A DNA stretch of 64,000 nucleotides from Limnephilus marmoratus (Eukaryota > Arthropoda > Insecta > Trichoptera > Limnephilidae): contig OU862915.1 of NCBI GenBank assembly GCA_917880885.1, forward strand, positions 36,154,676 to 36,218,675, given 5' to 3'. The position numbers and the translations under genes were made by a program. The first letter of the stretch is position 1. Every line of letters begins with the position of its first letter. The notes beneath the pieces were generated by a model, which was given only the letters and a program-made list of their open reading frames with translations, ran no database searches and had not been told where the DNA came from. This document shows positions 31,271-42,600 of the stretch, one piece after another.

Positions 31271-31946
31271 TGCTAGCATTGGCGCTACTTGCGGCCAACG
31301 CCAAACCCTAAACCTGGAAAGGACATGCAATAAACAGGCCAGCGGCTAGCTCACACAGCCGGCGCGAGCAAGGTCCCTCTTAAACCCAGGGCGAGTGTTT
31401 GTGGTTCGCTTGTAAATTCCTACTCCCCTTCCTTTCCTCAAAATCTCCAGGTCTCCTTCCTCAATCAGAACACAGTAGTTATGCACGAAAAAGGGTTTAT
31501 TCATTTAAAGGTGAACAGGATTATACACAAGCCAGCCTCGGCACTAAACACATGGTTATTTGGCTAACTAAAATGCTATTGTTCTATCAACTCTCTCTCT
31601 ACGCGTATATAGTGAAGTTAAATGTCAGTTCTTAGCACACAGAGGGAAAGCAAGGTTCATTGGTACTCACAAGCAGGAGATAGGCGGTCGTCAGACGGGT
31701 ACTGGTTAGGCGGGAGCTTCTTGAGCACAATGCACAATCAAAGTAAAACATCGCGAGTTCAGTTTACGGGGAGCGCAATCACGGGGACACAGTTGTTATG
31801 CCGAAGGTCGGCCGAGGAATGAATGCGGGGAGCCGCTCGGCGCTTGGCTACGGGCGCCGCGCGGCGCGGGGAGAGGGGGGCGGAGGGCCTGTGCAAGGGG
31901 TCAATTCGCTATTAGCTCGCACGGGAATCAATTCCGTAACGTAACA
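31271..31946 (-). repeat. 5' LTR of element D
   Basis: 676 bp, paired with 24769-25444. Confidence 0.88.
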
Positions 31947-32350
31947 ACGGAGGGGCGAGTTCCTGGCTTTGCAGCCCTTATTAGATCCAGGGTGGCAGGA
32001 ATGAGGGAAAGGATAAGCAGCTCTGGAAACATCCTCGTCATGGAAGCCCGCCTCAGTCCATCATCCAGTATTGATGCACACTGGAGAAAAATACTGGCTC
32101 CTTACGTGCTCACAGAATCCTGAAAGCTTAATATTATTATTTCTTTTGTTTTCCTTTTACTACTATTAGCTTATTATCTTTTTTTGTTTCGTGTACATTC
32201 ATATCCACCTTCTTTTTCTTTTTTTTCCTTTCAAATACTTTGTACGTGTATGTTTATATTATACCCTTATGGAATGTGTGGGATTGCACTCTCCTCCCCA
32301 CATACTGGGATAAACACTTATTTATTTATTTATTTATTATTTATTTATTT
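31947..32350 (+). pseudogene. CR1/L2-like element 3' end, part 2 (split by element D)
   Basis: The reverse-transcriptase frame resumes with a GRVPGFAALIRSRV block and reaches a TGA at 32121-32123. An untranslated region of about 180 bases ends in a (TTTA)n microsatellite at about 32317-32350, the kind of short tandem tail seen on some non-LTR families. Confidence 0.65.
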
Positions 32351-32756
32351 TAGATCATCTTACCATCTTTCTTCTCCTTTGTTTCTGTTACCGTATCTTG
32401 GATACCACTCTGTTACTATTCTGGTCGTAATAGATTTTGCAAATAATAAAACACGTTTTTCTTATTTTTTCAAAATTTTTATAATTAAAAGATTAAACGG
32501 TAGAATAGGGGTTTGTGACATTTGTGTTATAAAACCTAAAAGTGTTCTTAGGTGTCTAAGAAGTACGAAATATTGTGTAACTATAATTGTTTTGTTTATT
32601 GTTGCATAACGCAAACCCACATTTTTCACACAGTGTTTGTGAGATGTCATTGCACCCTGGACATTGCCATACTGGCCAATTTTCAATTTAATCTTGTATT
32701 ACACTGGAGAAATATATTCAGCTGTATGTGGAATATATTGTTTCTTGGTCTTTTTC
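32351..32756. other. Unassigned AT-rich stretch
   Basis: No gene was recognised; 60-140 codon open frames overlap here without any identifiable domain. Confidence 0.3.
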
Positions 32757-32960
32757 AGGGCTCCACACAGGAGGCTCTGAAAAAAATTTAGAAGTGTGGA
32801 GCAGGAGGCTCTGAGGAAAACAATTCCTCTCGAGACCTGTCATCTTTTGGGATGCTGTGTGGAAAGTCTTTTTAAGAAAGATGGAGAGGAAGTTCTAGAA
32901 AGGAAAAAGGAATGAGTGGGTGGGTAGGAATCTGAGGTTCAATGTATCCAGGAATGACAG
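32757..32960 (-). repeat. SINE-like repeat, 3' portion on the minus strand
   Basis: It contains the terminal blocks CCACACAGCATCCCAAAAGAT and GGTCTCGAGAGGAATTGTTT, with a duplicated TCCACAC/GAGCCTCCTG tail at 32757-32812, followed inward by CCTACCCACCCACTCATTCC. Confidence 0.55.
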
Positions 32961-33589
32961 ACATATGTATGAAAGATAGGGGTATCAGTATGTAATTTAT
33001 GTGGAAATTTCACTGGTTGAAAGAACCCTTTCAACATCTATTTATATCATGTATTTTGTACTGTTTGTTTCCTACATACATCAAAACAGAAAAAAATATA
33101 TACATCTTTTTACTGTGAACCACATTTTTAGAGTCTGTAAAATAAATAAGATTATTATGTATTACGATATAATTTTCTTTGAGACATGACGACATTATAT
33201 TTATGTCACGTCAAAGAATATCACATTCCTCGAAATAATGGAAACGACATAATTTATAGGATATATTCTTAGAATTTCAGCTTTGAATAAAACATGATAA
33301 GATTTATATTGTTTTGACAAACCACATTGATTTAAAAGAAAATCGGGTTGTCTCGATGCTGAAAACGAAAATAAATCCAAAAGTTTCAGTCAATAAGCAG
33401 TTAAATTATTTTTTGCAGAGCTATTTTTGGTGTACATATTTTATTCATTTTGGTTTTATTAAATAATTCCAACTAATAATAATCTCTTTTCAGTATCAGC
33501 GATTCATCAAATTACGTAGGTAAATATTTATATATCAACCATTTCAATATCGTTTTAATTACGGAAAATGTATTTTTCTCCGTCTTACG
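32961..33589. other. Unassigned AT-rich stretch
   Basis: No feature was recognised. Confidence 0.35.
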
Positions 33590-33925
33590 GCGTTGAGGGT
33601 TCTGTAGGGAGGTTTCTGGTGGGAGGACAAGAAGGGGGAGTAGATTAAGATCTGGAAAGGAAAAGGGTATTCGGGGTGAGTAGGTATCTGGGGATCAGTG
33701 CGTACAGGAGTGACGAACCTATGAATCTATGATGAGTAAAAAGGTCTCCGTCAACCAGTCTCTCCAAATCCGGCCCTCTACACAGTAGGTAGGGAGAGGC
33801 ATCCCCCACCAACACCTGGATAATTCTTACCTTATGAACCCGGGCCCCCTTATTGTTACCAAAAGTAGCGATTTGGAGTAACCTCCGGCAGTGTTGTTGG
33901 TTATCCAATAAATGGATAAAATGTG
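33590..33925 (-). repeat. SINE-like repeat on the minus strand
   Basis: Blocks in family order on the minus strand: TTATTGGATAACCAACA, the GGGCCCGGGTTCATAAGG block, TACTGTGTAGAGGGCCGGAT, TCATAGGTTCGTCACTCCTG and CCAGATACCTACTCACCCC. The tail hairpin is missing. Confidence 0.6.
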
Positions 33926-35696
33926 ATTAATTGTTCACATCCACCACCTGTTTAAAAAGGGAAAAGATTTTTCCTTAAGAAACAAAAGTTTTCTTCCTAT
34001 CGATGTCAAACTTGTGGTTTTTCATCATTCTGCTAATACCACCAACTAAACATCCTTTAACTTTTTTATGTGTACACAAAGTATTGAAACTCACAGATTT
34101 TATGTCATAAACTTTCTGCTTCCTGACCTTGAAGACAGTGCTCTTCAACCATTTACGCCTGCGGACCAGAGAAAATAAGATTACCATTTCGTAGAGAACT
34201 ATGTGACGTTGATATTTTATTTAAAACTTGAAGGATTATATCGAATGCTGGAAAAAAACTTAAATATTTATACTAAACACTTTCTAAACAAATTAAAATA
34301 TCAATTTATCTGAACTTTGACAATTCTGAAAATTGTATTTATATATTATTTATAAAATAATTACAATGTAAAATCAACATATTTAAACCAAATTAAGATC
34401 CGTTAATTATTTGAATATTCAAACAAATAAAATTATACTCTCGATCGTGGAAATTTAAAATGTCATAAAGGACCAAATTATTGGCATTGGCCAACCAATT
34501 TATTTCTTTAGCCGAAAGGACGGAATATTGTCTATGGCCAAAAAGTGACAGTTATCTGTTTATGTTTGCTCCCGCAAAATCGATAGTAAAAGTATTAAAA
34601 GTGACGGAAATTAATCGGAAAAGTTCACAAAAACTGTGTTGCTATTATTCTAGTTCTGTATTGCCATTGCTTTGAGCTGTCAAAAACAGTGCCGTGTGTT
34701 GTATTGGAGTTTTAATTGGTATTCAAATTATTGGCTTTAATCTGAATTCCGACTTACATTATTATTAATTATTATTTTTTAAATTAAATATTTAAAAAAT
34801 ATATTTTTATTTCTATTATTTATATTGTATTAAATTGTGTTCGTTGAATGAGATATTTTATTTAATTATTTTTTATAAAATTTCATTTAATTGTATTTAA
34901 ATAAGTGGTTTATACAAAGTTAAATTATTTCATTTCTTCTAATTGTATTTATTTTATTTTAATTTAATTTATTTTCTGTTTTATATTGGAGGCACTGTTG
35001 AAAACCGGCTGCTTTCCGGGAGAAATCCTCCTTTATTTTTTCCCATTATACATTTCAAATTAAATTTTTACACATTTTCTGGATATATATTACATAACAC
35101 AAGGTAAAATTAATGTAAAAAAGTAAAAAATATATATATGACAAAAGTAGATAACGGGAACCCACTAAGGCACTGCCTGTGCGTGGGTAATAATTAACTA
35201 AAGTGCTAAATTACACCAATAATTGGCGGTATAAGTAAAAAATGTAATTTTCCAGGTGAAAGTTTAAAAATATAGTGACGTTGTTATATTTTTGTGTACA
35301 TGAATAAAATGATTGAACAAATTACATATTTTTTCCTAATAATTACGAACCATATTGTTTCATTACCACAAATAAAATAAAATAAAAAGATCCTTGGGTA
35401 AAGTCATTATGTGACAAACTACTAAAACACAAACAAACTACCCAACATCAATGTAATTTAGGAAGTTCCTGTAACTTCTTAGACATCACTTTTACATCGA
35501 ATAGTGGAAGTTTTTTATGTGTGGAAATTTATATAAAGCTGTGGGAAATGCTGAAACCACAGAATTGATGATATTACTTCCTTGACAATGGAGAGTGTAA
35601 TAGTGTTTGAAAATTTAGCTAACTAAGGAAGGAGGAAACTCATCACGGCATGGTAACAAAAGAAATTATCACATTAAAGCATTAGCTCTGTTTATA
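33926..35696. other. Long AT-rich stretch without recognisable features
   Basis: Dominated by TTATT/AATTA runs (for example 34755-34980). No open frame above 70 codons has any family resemblance. It may be unique host DNA flanking the hAT element. Confidence 0.35.
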
Positions 35697-35704
35697 CACT
35701 AGAC
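35697..35704. other. 8-bp target-site duplication CACTAGAC, left of the hAT element
   Basis: It is repeated exactly at 48092-48099. Eight bases is the duplication length of hAT transposons. Confidence 0.9.
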
Positions 35705-35889
35705 CAGGGGTCGGCAACCTTTTGAGTCGGAAGAGTCAAAAATTACAATTTACAAAATTTTAAAGTTTTTAAGGAGCCACAATTTTTTTTCTTACCAATA
35801 ATAAATAGTACTTGCATTTTCGGGTAGGGGGGGGAGGCGGTTAGATAATTTAACAGTGGTAAAGAGGGCGATTCCTTCAATACGGTTAT

Positions 35890-36430
35890 GAAACACTGAT
35901 CAATTGCATTTGTGGAGATCCAGTATCAAATCCAAATAGCTCAATGTCGATTTCGTTACTATTTGTGTTGAAAGGATTTATTATGAATGCTAGAGTGCTT
36001 TTGTTGGTTTTGAATTGCTGAAATCTGTCAAAAAATTCATCTTTTATTTTTTTTATATCTGTGCTGAAGTAATTCGTGTCAACAGTTGCACTGGTTTTAT
36101 TGAGATATTACTTCAGAAATTGAAAATGAAGTAATTTACCGCTCTGAATATCTTCTGCAAAAATAATTATTTTTTCTTTGAAACAAACCAATTCTTCTAC
36201 CAAAATATAGGCTGGGTTTCCCTTTCCTTACAGTTTTAGATTCAGCTAATTTAATTTCGCTGTGATATCCACCATAAAGAAAAAAATTTGCAACCATTTG
36301 TCGTTCTCTAATTCAGGGTGATTAATGCCTTTTCATTGAGGAATGCATTTATTTCATTCAAGCAAAAAGCCAAACGTTTCAACACCTTACCTTATTATGT
36401 TATCTACCTTCACTTCGGTTTTTTTTTATT
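35890..36430 (-). pseudogene. hAT transposase C-terminal fragment, decayed
   Basis: Pieces in order on the minus strand: KVLKRLAFCLNEINAFLNEK, then in another frame PELENDKWLQIFFFMVDIT, then later DEFFDRFQQFKTNK and INPFNT with a final QMQLIS block. They match, in order, the conserved region of hAT transposases related to ZBED5/GTF2IRD2-type proteins: the KVL..F.L..E...FL..K block, the L.D..WL.DL.FL.DIT block and the F..RF.DF block. At least two frame changes and a stop make it inactive. Confidence 0.6.
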
Positions 36431-36442
36431 ATTATTATATAT

Positions 36443-36446
36443 ATTT
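36443..36446. other. Target-site duplication ATTT, left of element A
   Basis: Repeated at 47717-47720 immediately after the other LTR. Confidence 0.75.
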
Positions 36447-37263
36447 TGTTATGGTACGTTTTTAGAGCAACAGGGAGCGCCAACGCGAGTCCCTAAAAAC
36501 AAACCGCTGCGGGCAACAACTCGTTGCTCCCCGCTGTTTCCTGTTACCTACCTCCTCTCCCCTCGGCATTCCGGCACGCTCCGCCGCGCCGCCAGAGTCG
36601 AGTAGTACAAGCCGTCTCAGGCGCACGTGACACTCCTCCGCGAACTATACAGTTCGCGGCTAACTAGCCCGATCAAATTAAACGCAGTAACATCTGCGAT
36701 GTAATTAAAGTACATACGAGTGTTAGCGCTGGTGTTCTACCATGCCTGTGAACTTCGGGACCTGTCCTAGACTCGGGATGAGCCCTGCTGAACCCGAGAG
36801 CCGAAGGATTCTTCAATCACCATGTAAGCTGTCCTCTGATTTACCCTCTTTAATGTGTCCGTAACGATAGACTGTTTGAACTCTCGCGTAAAGCCACCAC
36901 TCAGAAAGTTTCGTTGACAGGGATCATGAGATATAAACTCGATAGCTAGGTTTGTGTAACATGCATCTCTTGAATTGAATTGTGCTGTAATAACCCTTGT
37001 ACTGTGTTTGAATTTACAATACATGAGTCTATTAATTACATCCTGTTGTTAATCTGCCACGGCAGGAGCCTTTCCCCAGTGAGTATTCCCGGACGATTGT
37101 GGGAGAGAGAAGGAGAGAGAGAGAGAGAGATCCCGACGCATTCGTGCGACCTGCCCTCTGAGATAGAGGGTACTTTTGTCTCTACCGTGAGCTGGCCTGG
37201 GGACATATTAGAGCAGTTATGCGTTCTGCCCATAACAACTGGCGCGCAACGTGGTTCATAACA
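36447..37263 (+). repeat. 5' LTR of element A
   Basis: 817 bp from TGTTATG to CATAACA, an exact 7-bp inverted repeat at the ends. It holds a perfect palindrome CCGCGAACT-ATAC-AGTTCGCGG at 36638-36659, a GA-rich run at about 37102-37129, and an internal second CATAACA at 37231-37237. It differs strongly from the 754-bp LTR of element B. Confidence 0.93.
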
Positions 37264-37282
37264 ACTGTCGCCACAGCGTGGG
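37231..37282 (+). repeat. Tandem duplication across the LTR end and primer-binding site (A)
   Basis: CATAACAACTGGCGCGCAAC... (37231-37256) is followed by CATAACAACTGTCGCCACAG... (37257-37282). The first unit lies inside the LTR and carries a better match to the Lys-type primer site than the functional one. B has only the second unit. Confidence 0.8.
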
Positions 37283-37283
37283 G
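37266..37283 (+). other. Primer-binding site of element A (Lys-like)
   Basis: TGTCGCCACAGCGTGGGG, two bases inside the LTR; it resembles TGGCGCCCAACGTGGGGC with several changes. Confidence 0.6.
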
Positions 37284-38514
37284 CCTCGGAATTTTTTTTT
37301 TTTCTCTTTCTTTTCTCCCTCTGTCCCGATCGTTTTGCTGGATGCAACTGGTCGAAATTCTCCCTGCACAGGAATTGTTTTGTGAACATTAATTATAACT
37401 TGTTATTCTACATCCAGTGTACAGGAATTTCTGTGAAAAAAACCACAGAAACATATGGGTAGAATCACGCCGCATTTTAAAGGCAGCCATTTTAGAAGCA
37501 AGTAGAAGGTCGCCCAAAATTTAAACCGCGAATCTGACTGCGCACGCGCCACAAACACCGGTCCGCAACAGCTTTCGCGCCTATGCAAACGGCAAATATT
37601 AACGCAGCAAATACCTAGTCTCCGGACTGCGCGCGCAACTGTTCCCGCGCCAAATTCCAACGAAAAAACCCGTCGGAACAAATGATTATCTGTTGCTATG
37701 CAGCACTTTTTTAATCAGAACGCCCTTTTATAACTAAACCGGCTAGCAACGGAAATGATTATTACAAACTTGATGCTGGAATCCCAGTTTATTGTGCGAA
37801 TTCCTTTAATCAAAAATTTCGGACTGACGTTTTTTTTGTTGTTTTGCACAATATACCAATTGGCCCACTTGTGTCTATTAAATTAGTACAATTTATATTA
37901 CACTAAATGGACAAAATAATGACTTTTTTCCCTATTCTACATTATAGGTACCGTTTTTTTTCAGCATAAGTGTAAAGTGAATTGTGTTTTTTTCCCTACA
38001 TAAAGGAAAGTGAAATAATATAATAAAATCAATGATTGGTTCCATGAATAAATAAAACAATTTCAATGTGGTTGACGTATCAAATCCCATATTCAATTAT
38101 TTTCATCCGGAAGTTTGTTCCTATTTGCCAGAAGAGTGCCTTTTGTGAATTTTAGTGCCCCTCTCAGTGCAAAGTGCTTTGTGAAAATTTAAAAAGCCGT
38201 TTTCTAAAGGCCAGTCCTGGCCAATTTTTTGAAAAATCAGTTTAATTCTTGTGAATTTCACCGAATTTCCAAAAGTGCTTTGTGAAAAATAAAAAAGTGT
38301 TTCCCCTAAGGTCAGTCCACGCCAATTTTTTTTCCACCTTGACCATGAATTCTGGTGTCATGTATACCAAATTGTAGTATGGAATACAGTTTTCTATAAC
38401 TATGTTAGAAGTGTCAACCAGTGGTTACCAAGTGAAAAGTGCCTCACAAAATTAATTTTGCGTTTGCTAAAGGAAATCCCTGGCAAAATTTTTTCACCTC
38501 CCGGGAAACTCACA
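37284..38514 (+). other. Leader of element A
   Basis: About 1.2 kb without a supported coding frame. Its first half is only moderately similar to the B leader and the second half much more similar. A T-rich tract ending in CAG near 37965 could act as a splice acceptor, but no donor was identified. Confidence 0.6.
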
Positions 38515-39651
38515 ATGGAAAACAATCAAGCTATGGCATCATCCAATTTGGGTATCATTCCCAACGTGCTCAGTTTATCCAAAACTCACTTACAAACTGC
38601 TTTAAAGGATAGAGGACTCTCGCCATCTAGCAAATCTAAATCTACATTAAAGGCTTATGCACTTTTATTTAACAAAAAGTATATTAAGAAAATAAACCTC
38701 GCCCCATCAAGCGAAAATAATTCACGCTTGGCTATGCAAGTTTTGGATAATCTTGTTCCTAACAAAGAACCTATGTCGCAAGTAATGATAAAACAGGACA
38801 TCGCACCCACCTTGACACAAGATAAAACTTACGATTTATCCTCTTGGAAAGTCAAATATAATGGCGTCTCCGATGTGCTGGATTTCATCGACCGTATCGA
38901 AGAAACGGCTACAATCAAAAATATCCCATTCGAGATTCTACGAAAAAACTTCATAGAACTCATCTCCCCAGAATTGATACCCTGGCACCGCATCCAAAAA
39001 ACTAAATGCAAAGATTGGAATAAACTCAGATCTGCCCTAATCTCGAGCTTCGGAAAAACAGAAGCCCAGCACAGGATCAAATTATCTTTACTATCTATTA
39101 AACAACTGGTAAATGAACCTGTAGCAACATTCATAGAAAGGGCTGAATCCATTAACATCAAGCTTTCACATCCCGTTTCGGAAGCTGAACTATTACCAGT
39201 CATAACTGATGGCCTTTTAAGCAAATACGAGAACATCATCACCTCGCAGAAAATTGCATCCCTGGCCCAGCTTAACGAAGTCTGTCTCCTTCTGGAATCA
39301 TACCAGGATAGGAAGAACATAAAGAATGTGTCTAATAATGTAGTTGTGCCAAGCCGTTCGTCTGGTTTAAAACCAGAATTCGACAACAAAAAAGTATGCT
39401 CTTTTTGCAAAAAAGTAGGCCATCTGGCCACTACTTGTTTCAAGCAAGCGAAGTTTCTGGAATCCAAGGAACCCCGAACTTCCAAGAGACATCACTCTAG
39501 GGACCGCTCTCCTCCACGCGACGAACTGCGCAATATTTGCAAGAAATCAAGACACGACATGGAAAGGTTACAAAACCCAAGCGATGTCAGACCTCAGGTG
39601 GATCTCTCCAAGCCCCCACCAAATTTCTACATGAAGAGGCCAAAAAACTAA
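38515..39651 (+). CDS. gag: Gag of element A, 378 residues
   Basis: The structural protein that packages element RNA. The start chosen is the ATG at 38515 in MENNQAMASS; the same ATG opens gag in B, and upstream in-frame codons are non-ATG. A Lys/Ser-rich N-terminal segment (SPSSKSKSTLKAYALL) is followed by a helical retrotransposon-gag-like region (DLSSWKVKYNGVSDVLDFID through the long YQDRKN segment). One zinc knuckle, CSFCKKVGHLATTC (CX2CX4HX4C), lies near residue 300, and a basic Arg/His/Ser-rich tail (KRHHSRDRSPPRDE) follows. The final codons coincide with the slippery heptamer at 39642-39648, so gag ends exactly where the shift into pol occurs. Confidence 0.9.
   Translation: MENNQAMASSNLGIIPNVLSLSKTHLQTALKDRGLSPSSKSKSTLKAYALLFNKKYIKKINLAPSSENNSRLAMQVLDNLVPNKEPMSQVMIKQDIAPTLTQDKTYDLSSWKVKYNGVSDVLDFIDRIEETATIKNIPFEILRKNFIELISPELIPWHRIQKTKCKDWNKLRSALISSFGKTEAQHRIKLSLLSIKQLVNEPVATFIERAESINIKLSHPVSEAELLPVITDGLLSKYENIITSQKIASLAQLNEVCLLLESYQDRKNIKNVSNNVVVPSRSSGLKPEFDNKKVCSFCKKVGHLATTCFKQAKFLESKEPRTSKRHHSRDRSPPRDELRNICKKSRHDMERLQNPSDVRPQVDLSKPPPNFYMKRPKN
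39642..39648 (+). promoter_or_regulatory. -1 frameshift heptamer A AAA AAC at the gag terminator
   Basis: In the gag frame the codons are AAA AAC TAA, preceded by A, which is exactly the X XXY YYZ form used for -1 slippage by several retroviruses. Pol is open in the -1 frame from 39537 and overlaps gag by about 115 bases. The stop directly behind the heptamer means that ribosomes either slip here or terminate. B has the same site at 58745-58751. No downstream pseudoknot was modelled. Confidence 0.8.
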
Positions 39652-42600
39652 ATAATAACCTCTCAGGCACCCATTCTGAACCAAGGTCTAAAGAATGGAC
39701 TGATTGGTTAGCACACATTAAGTATTTTAACCAGACCTTAAATGTTTCTTCGGTTTGTTGCAAACAAGCTAAAGATGGGAGACCCTATGCTTCTTTCTCT
39801 GTTAACAATGTGACCTTTTCCGGATTACTCGATAGTGGGGCATCTGTCAGCTGTCTTGGCAACAATGCTCACCTGCCTTTTGTTAACAGTGATTTTAGAA
39901 TTTCGCCCCAATCGACACACCTGACGACTGCAGATAATGTTTCTCAGCCGGTCATCGGTGCCCTTGCCCTGCCAATTAATTGTAACAATAAAATAGTCAC
40001 AATCAATTTTCTAATAGTGCCCTCTATATCCCAGAATTTCATCCTTGGCGTTGACTTCTGGAAGGCATTCAATGTTGCTCCCCAAGTATTTAATACTCTT
40101 GGCGAAACCTCCACTGCCGCTCAAATTAGTGAGATCCGCACAATAATACCTCACGAAAATTTAAGCACGGACCAGGCTCTCCAACTAAAGGAAATGGTCA
40201 ATAAATTCGAATCAATATCCTTCGAAAAATGCGGATTAGGTTTGACAGATTTGGTTGAGCACCATATCAAAACCAATGGCCCACCCATAAAGCAACGTTA
40301 TTACAACTTAGCCCCCCAAAAACTTAAACTTTTAGAAAATGAACTTGACGAAATGTTAAAAATGGGTGTGGTGGTTCCCAGCAGAAGTGCATGGACCAAC
40401 CCAACTCTTTTGGTTTCTAAAAAAGACGGCTCTGCACGTTTCTGTCTCGACAGTAGACGTTTAAACTCTTGCACGGAAGCTGATGCGTATCCCTTACCTC
40501 ACGTTCACGCAACCTTAGACAAGCTGCGTAACGCCAAGTTCATCTCTTCTGTCGATCTCAGCAAAGCGTTTTGGCAAATACCCTTGGACGCAGAATCGTG
40601 CAAAAAAACTGCTTTCGTTGTACCTGGTAGGGGAATGTTCCATTTTAAAAGATTACCCTTTGGTCTAAAAAATAGCCCCGCCGAGTTACAAAGACTGATG
40701 GACAAACTTTTCGGTCCTGAAGTCGATAACAGCCTGTTTTGTTACCTTGACGACCTCATCATCGTCAGCGATACCTTTGAAAAACACCTATTAATGCTGG
40801 AAAAAGTTTTCCAACAACTCAAGTTCGCTGGTTTAACCATCAACTTGAAGAAGTCTGAATTCTGTAAGTCCCGTCTACGTTATTTGGGATTCATTGTCGA
40901 CGAAAAAGGCCTAAGAACAGACCCCGCTAAGGTGGAAGCCATGGCAAATTTTCCCCGTCCCAAGAACGCGAAGGAAGTCAAAGGTTTCCTTGGACTCGCA
41001 GGTTACTACAGGAGATTCATCAAAGACTTTTCCACTATTGCAGCCCCCTTAAATAAAATTACCGGCATCCGTAAAGGTGTCAGCAATTTCCGATGGTCTG
41101 TCGAAGCTGAAGAAGCGTTTACAACTTTAAAAGATGCCCTTCAAAAAGCTCCCGTTCTGAATTGCCCGGATTTTGCACTCTCTTTTACCCTCCACACGGA
41201 CGCATCCAATGTAGGAATCGGTGGAGTTCTTACTCAAGAATTCCCAGATGGCGAACACCCTGTAGCGTATTTTTCCCGCACACTAAACAAACACGAGAAA
41301 AACTACGGAATTACCGAAAAAGAGTTATTGGCTGTATTGGATTCTGTTCACCATTTCCGCGGTTACATAGACGGTAGCAAATTTACTGTAGTCACAGACC
41401 ATAGTAGTTTGAAATGGTTGATCTCTTTAAGTAATCCCTCCGGTAGGCTCGCTCGCTGGTCCTCCCGTTTGTCTCAATACAATTTTGATGTTGTTCACCG
41501 TAAAGGCGCGGACAATATTGTTCCCGACGCCCTTTCAAGAATTGAACTAGCTTCATTAAATGTTGACACAATTGCCCCCCCCCCATCTACAAAAGATGAA
41601 TGGTACTTGAAAATCTTCGAAGGTTGTAAAAATAACCAACAAAAGTTTCCTAACTTTATCATAAAAGAAGGACAATTATACCGTAATTGCAAGGCACCAC
41701 TATCCATCCTCGAAGATTACTCGTGGAAACTTGTCGTTCCCCTCGAAGGTAGAGAACAAATAATCATTGACAATCATAGTGCTCCCGACTCCATACACCC
41801 AGGAAATTTCAAGACGTATAAAAAGATCACCTTGAAGTATTACTGGCCTGGTCTCTTTAAGCAAATTCGCAATTACATCTCTAAATGTGAAACTTGTAAA
41901 GCTTATAAACATAGCACGGCAGCACCTGCCGGCCTAATGGGTAATCCCAAACGTGCCGACAGACCCCTACAATCATTGTCAATGGACCTCGTCGGACCTT
42001 TTCCTCGAAGTTATGCCGGACACATGCACATACTTAGTGTAGTGGATGTTTTCACTAAATTCTGTTGGATCTTCCCTTTAAAAAGAGCCAATGCGTCCGC
42101 CATCATCAAACTTCTGGAAAAACACATTTTTATACCTTACGGAACACCCAGAACCGTAATAGTTGACAACGGAAAACAATTTATTGCTCAAGAATTCAAA
42201 AATTTTCTTGCCAAATACGGAATCAAGGACATTTACTATAATACCTTGTATACCCCACAAAATAACACTGTCGAACGTTATAACCAGACAATCAACACAG
42301 CTCTGGCTATTCTAGTTGATAAAGATCAACGCACTTGGTGTAAAAACCTAGATAAAATTCAGGCTGCTATGAACAACACGGTTAACCTGGCCACTGGTTA
42401 CACACCTTTCTTCCTAAAACACGGTATGGAACAAGTTGTTCACGGTTCTCTACATAGGGACACAAACTTTCCTACGTCAATTGCCGCCACTAGCAACCCT
42501 ACCGCGGACTATGCCCATCGTCTGGAAGAACTGTCGGCCATCTACAGTGAAGTCACTGATGCTTTACTCCTGGCTCATCAAAAGAGTGCGGACAGATACA

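Larger units (their letters stand above)
24769..31946 (-). mobile_element. Element D: non-autonomous LTR retrotransposon related to C
   Basis: 7178 bp on the minus strand with paired 676-bp LTRs differing at about six positions, and a 4-bp duplication. In element sense: LTR (31271-31946), primer-binding site, leader with an amplified unit of about 95 bp, a 64-codon remnant frame, a long 3' region almost the same as that of C, polypurine tract, LTR (24769-25444). Nearly all of gag and pol is deleted, so any movement must have relied on proteins from a relative. The LTR pair is a little more diverged than in C and A, suggesting an older insertion. Confidence 0.9.

Noticed and set aside
32184..32609. 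141-codon frame downstream of the CR1/L2-like element
   Set aside because: It runs through the non-LTR 3' untranslated region and its (TTTA)n tail; hydrophobic and repetitive by composition.
33926..35696. A host gene in the AT-rich interval
   Set aside because: Only short frames without domains, and no splice-supported exon series; I could not support any gene model.
36767..37389. Open frames inside the LTRs of A (85, 93 and 117 codons)
   Set aside because: They are duplicated only because the LTRs are identical; no domain was seen, and B does not preserve them.
38829..39485. 218-codon open frame antisense to gag (and the 163-codon equivalent at 58097-58588)
   Set aside because: It lies wholly inside gag on the other strand, resembles no family, and is kept in both copies only because gag itself is kept.
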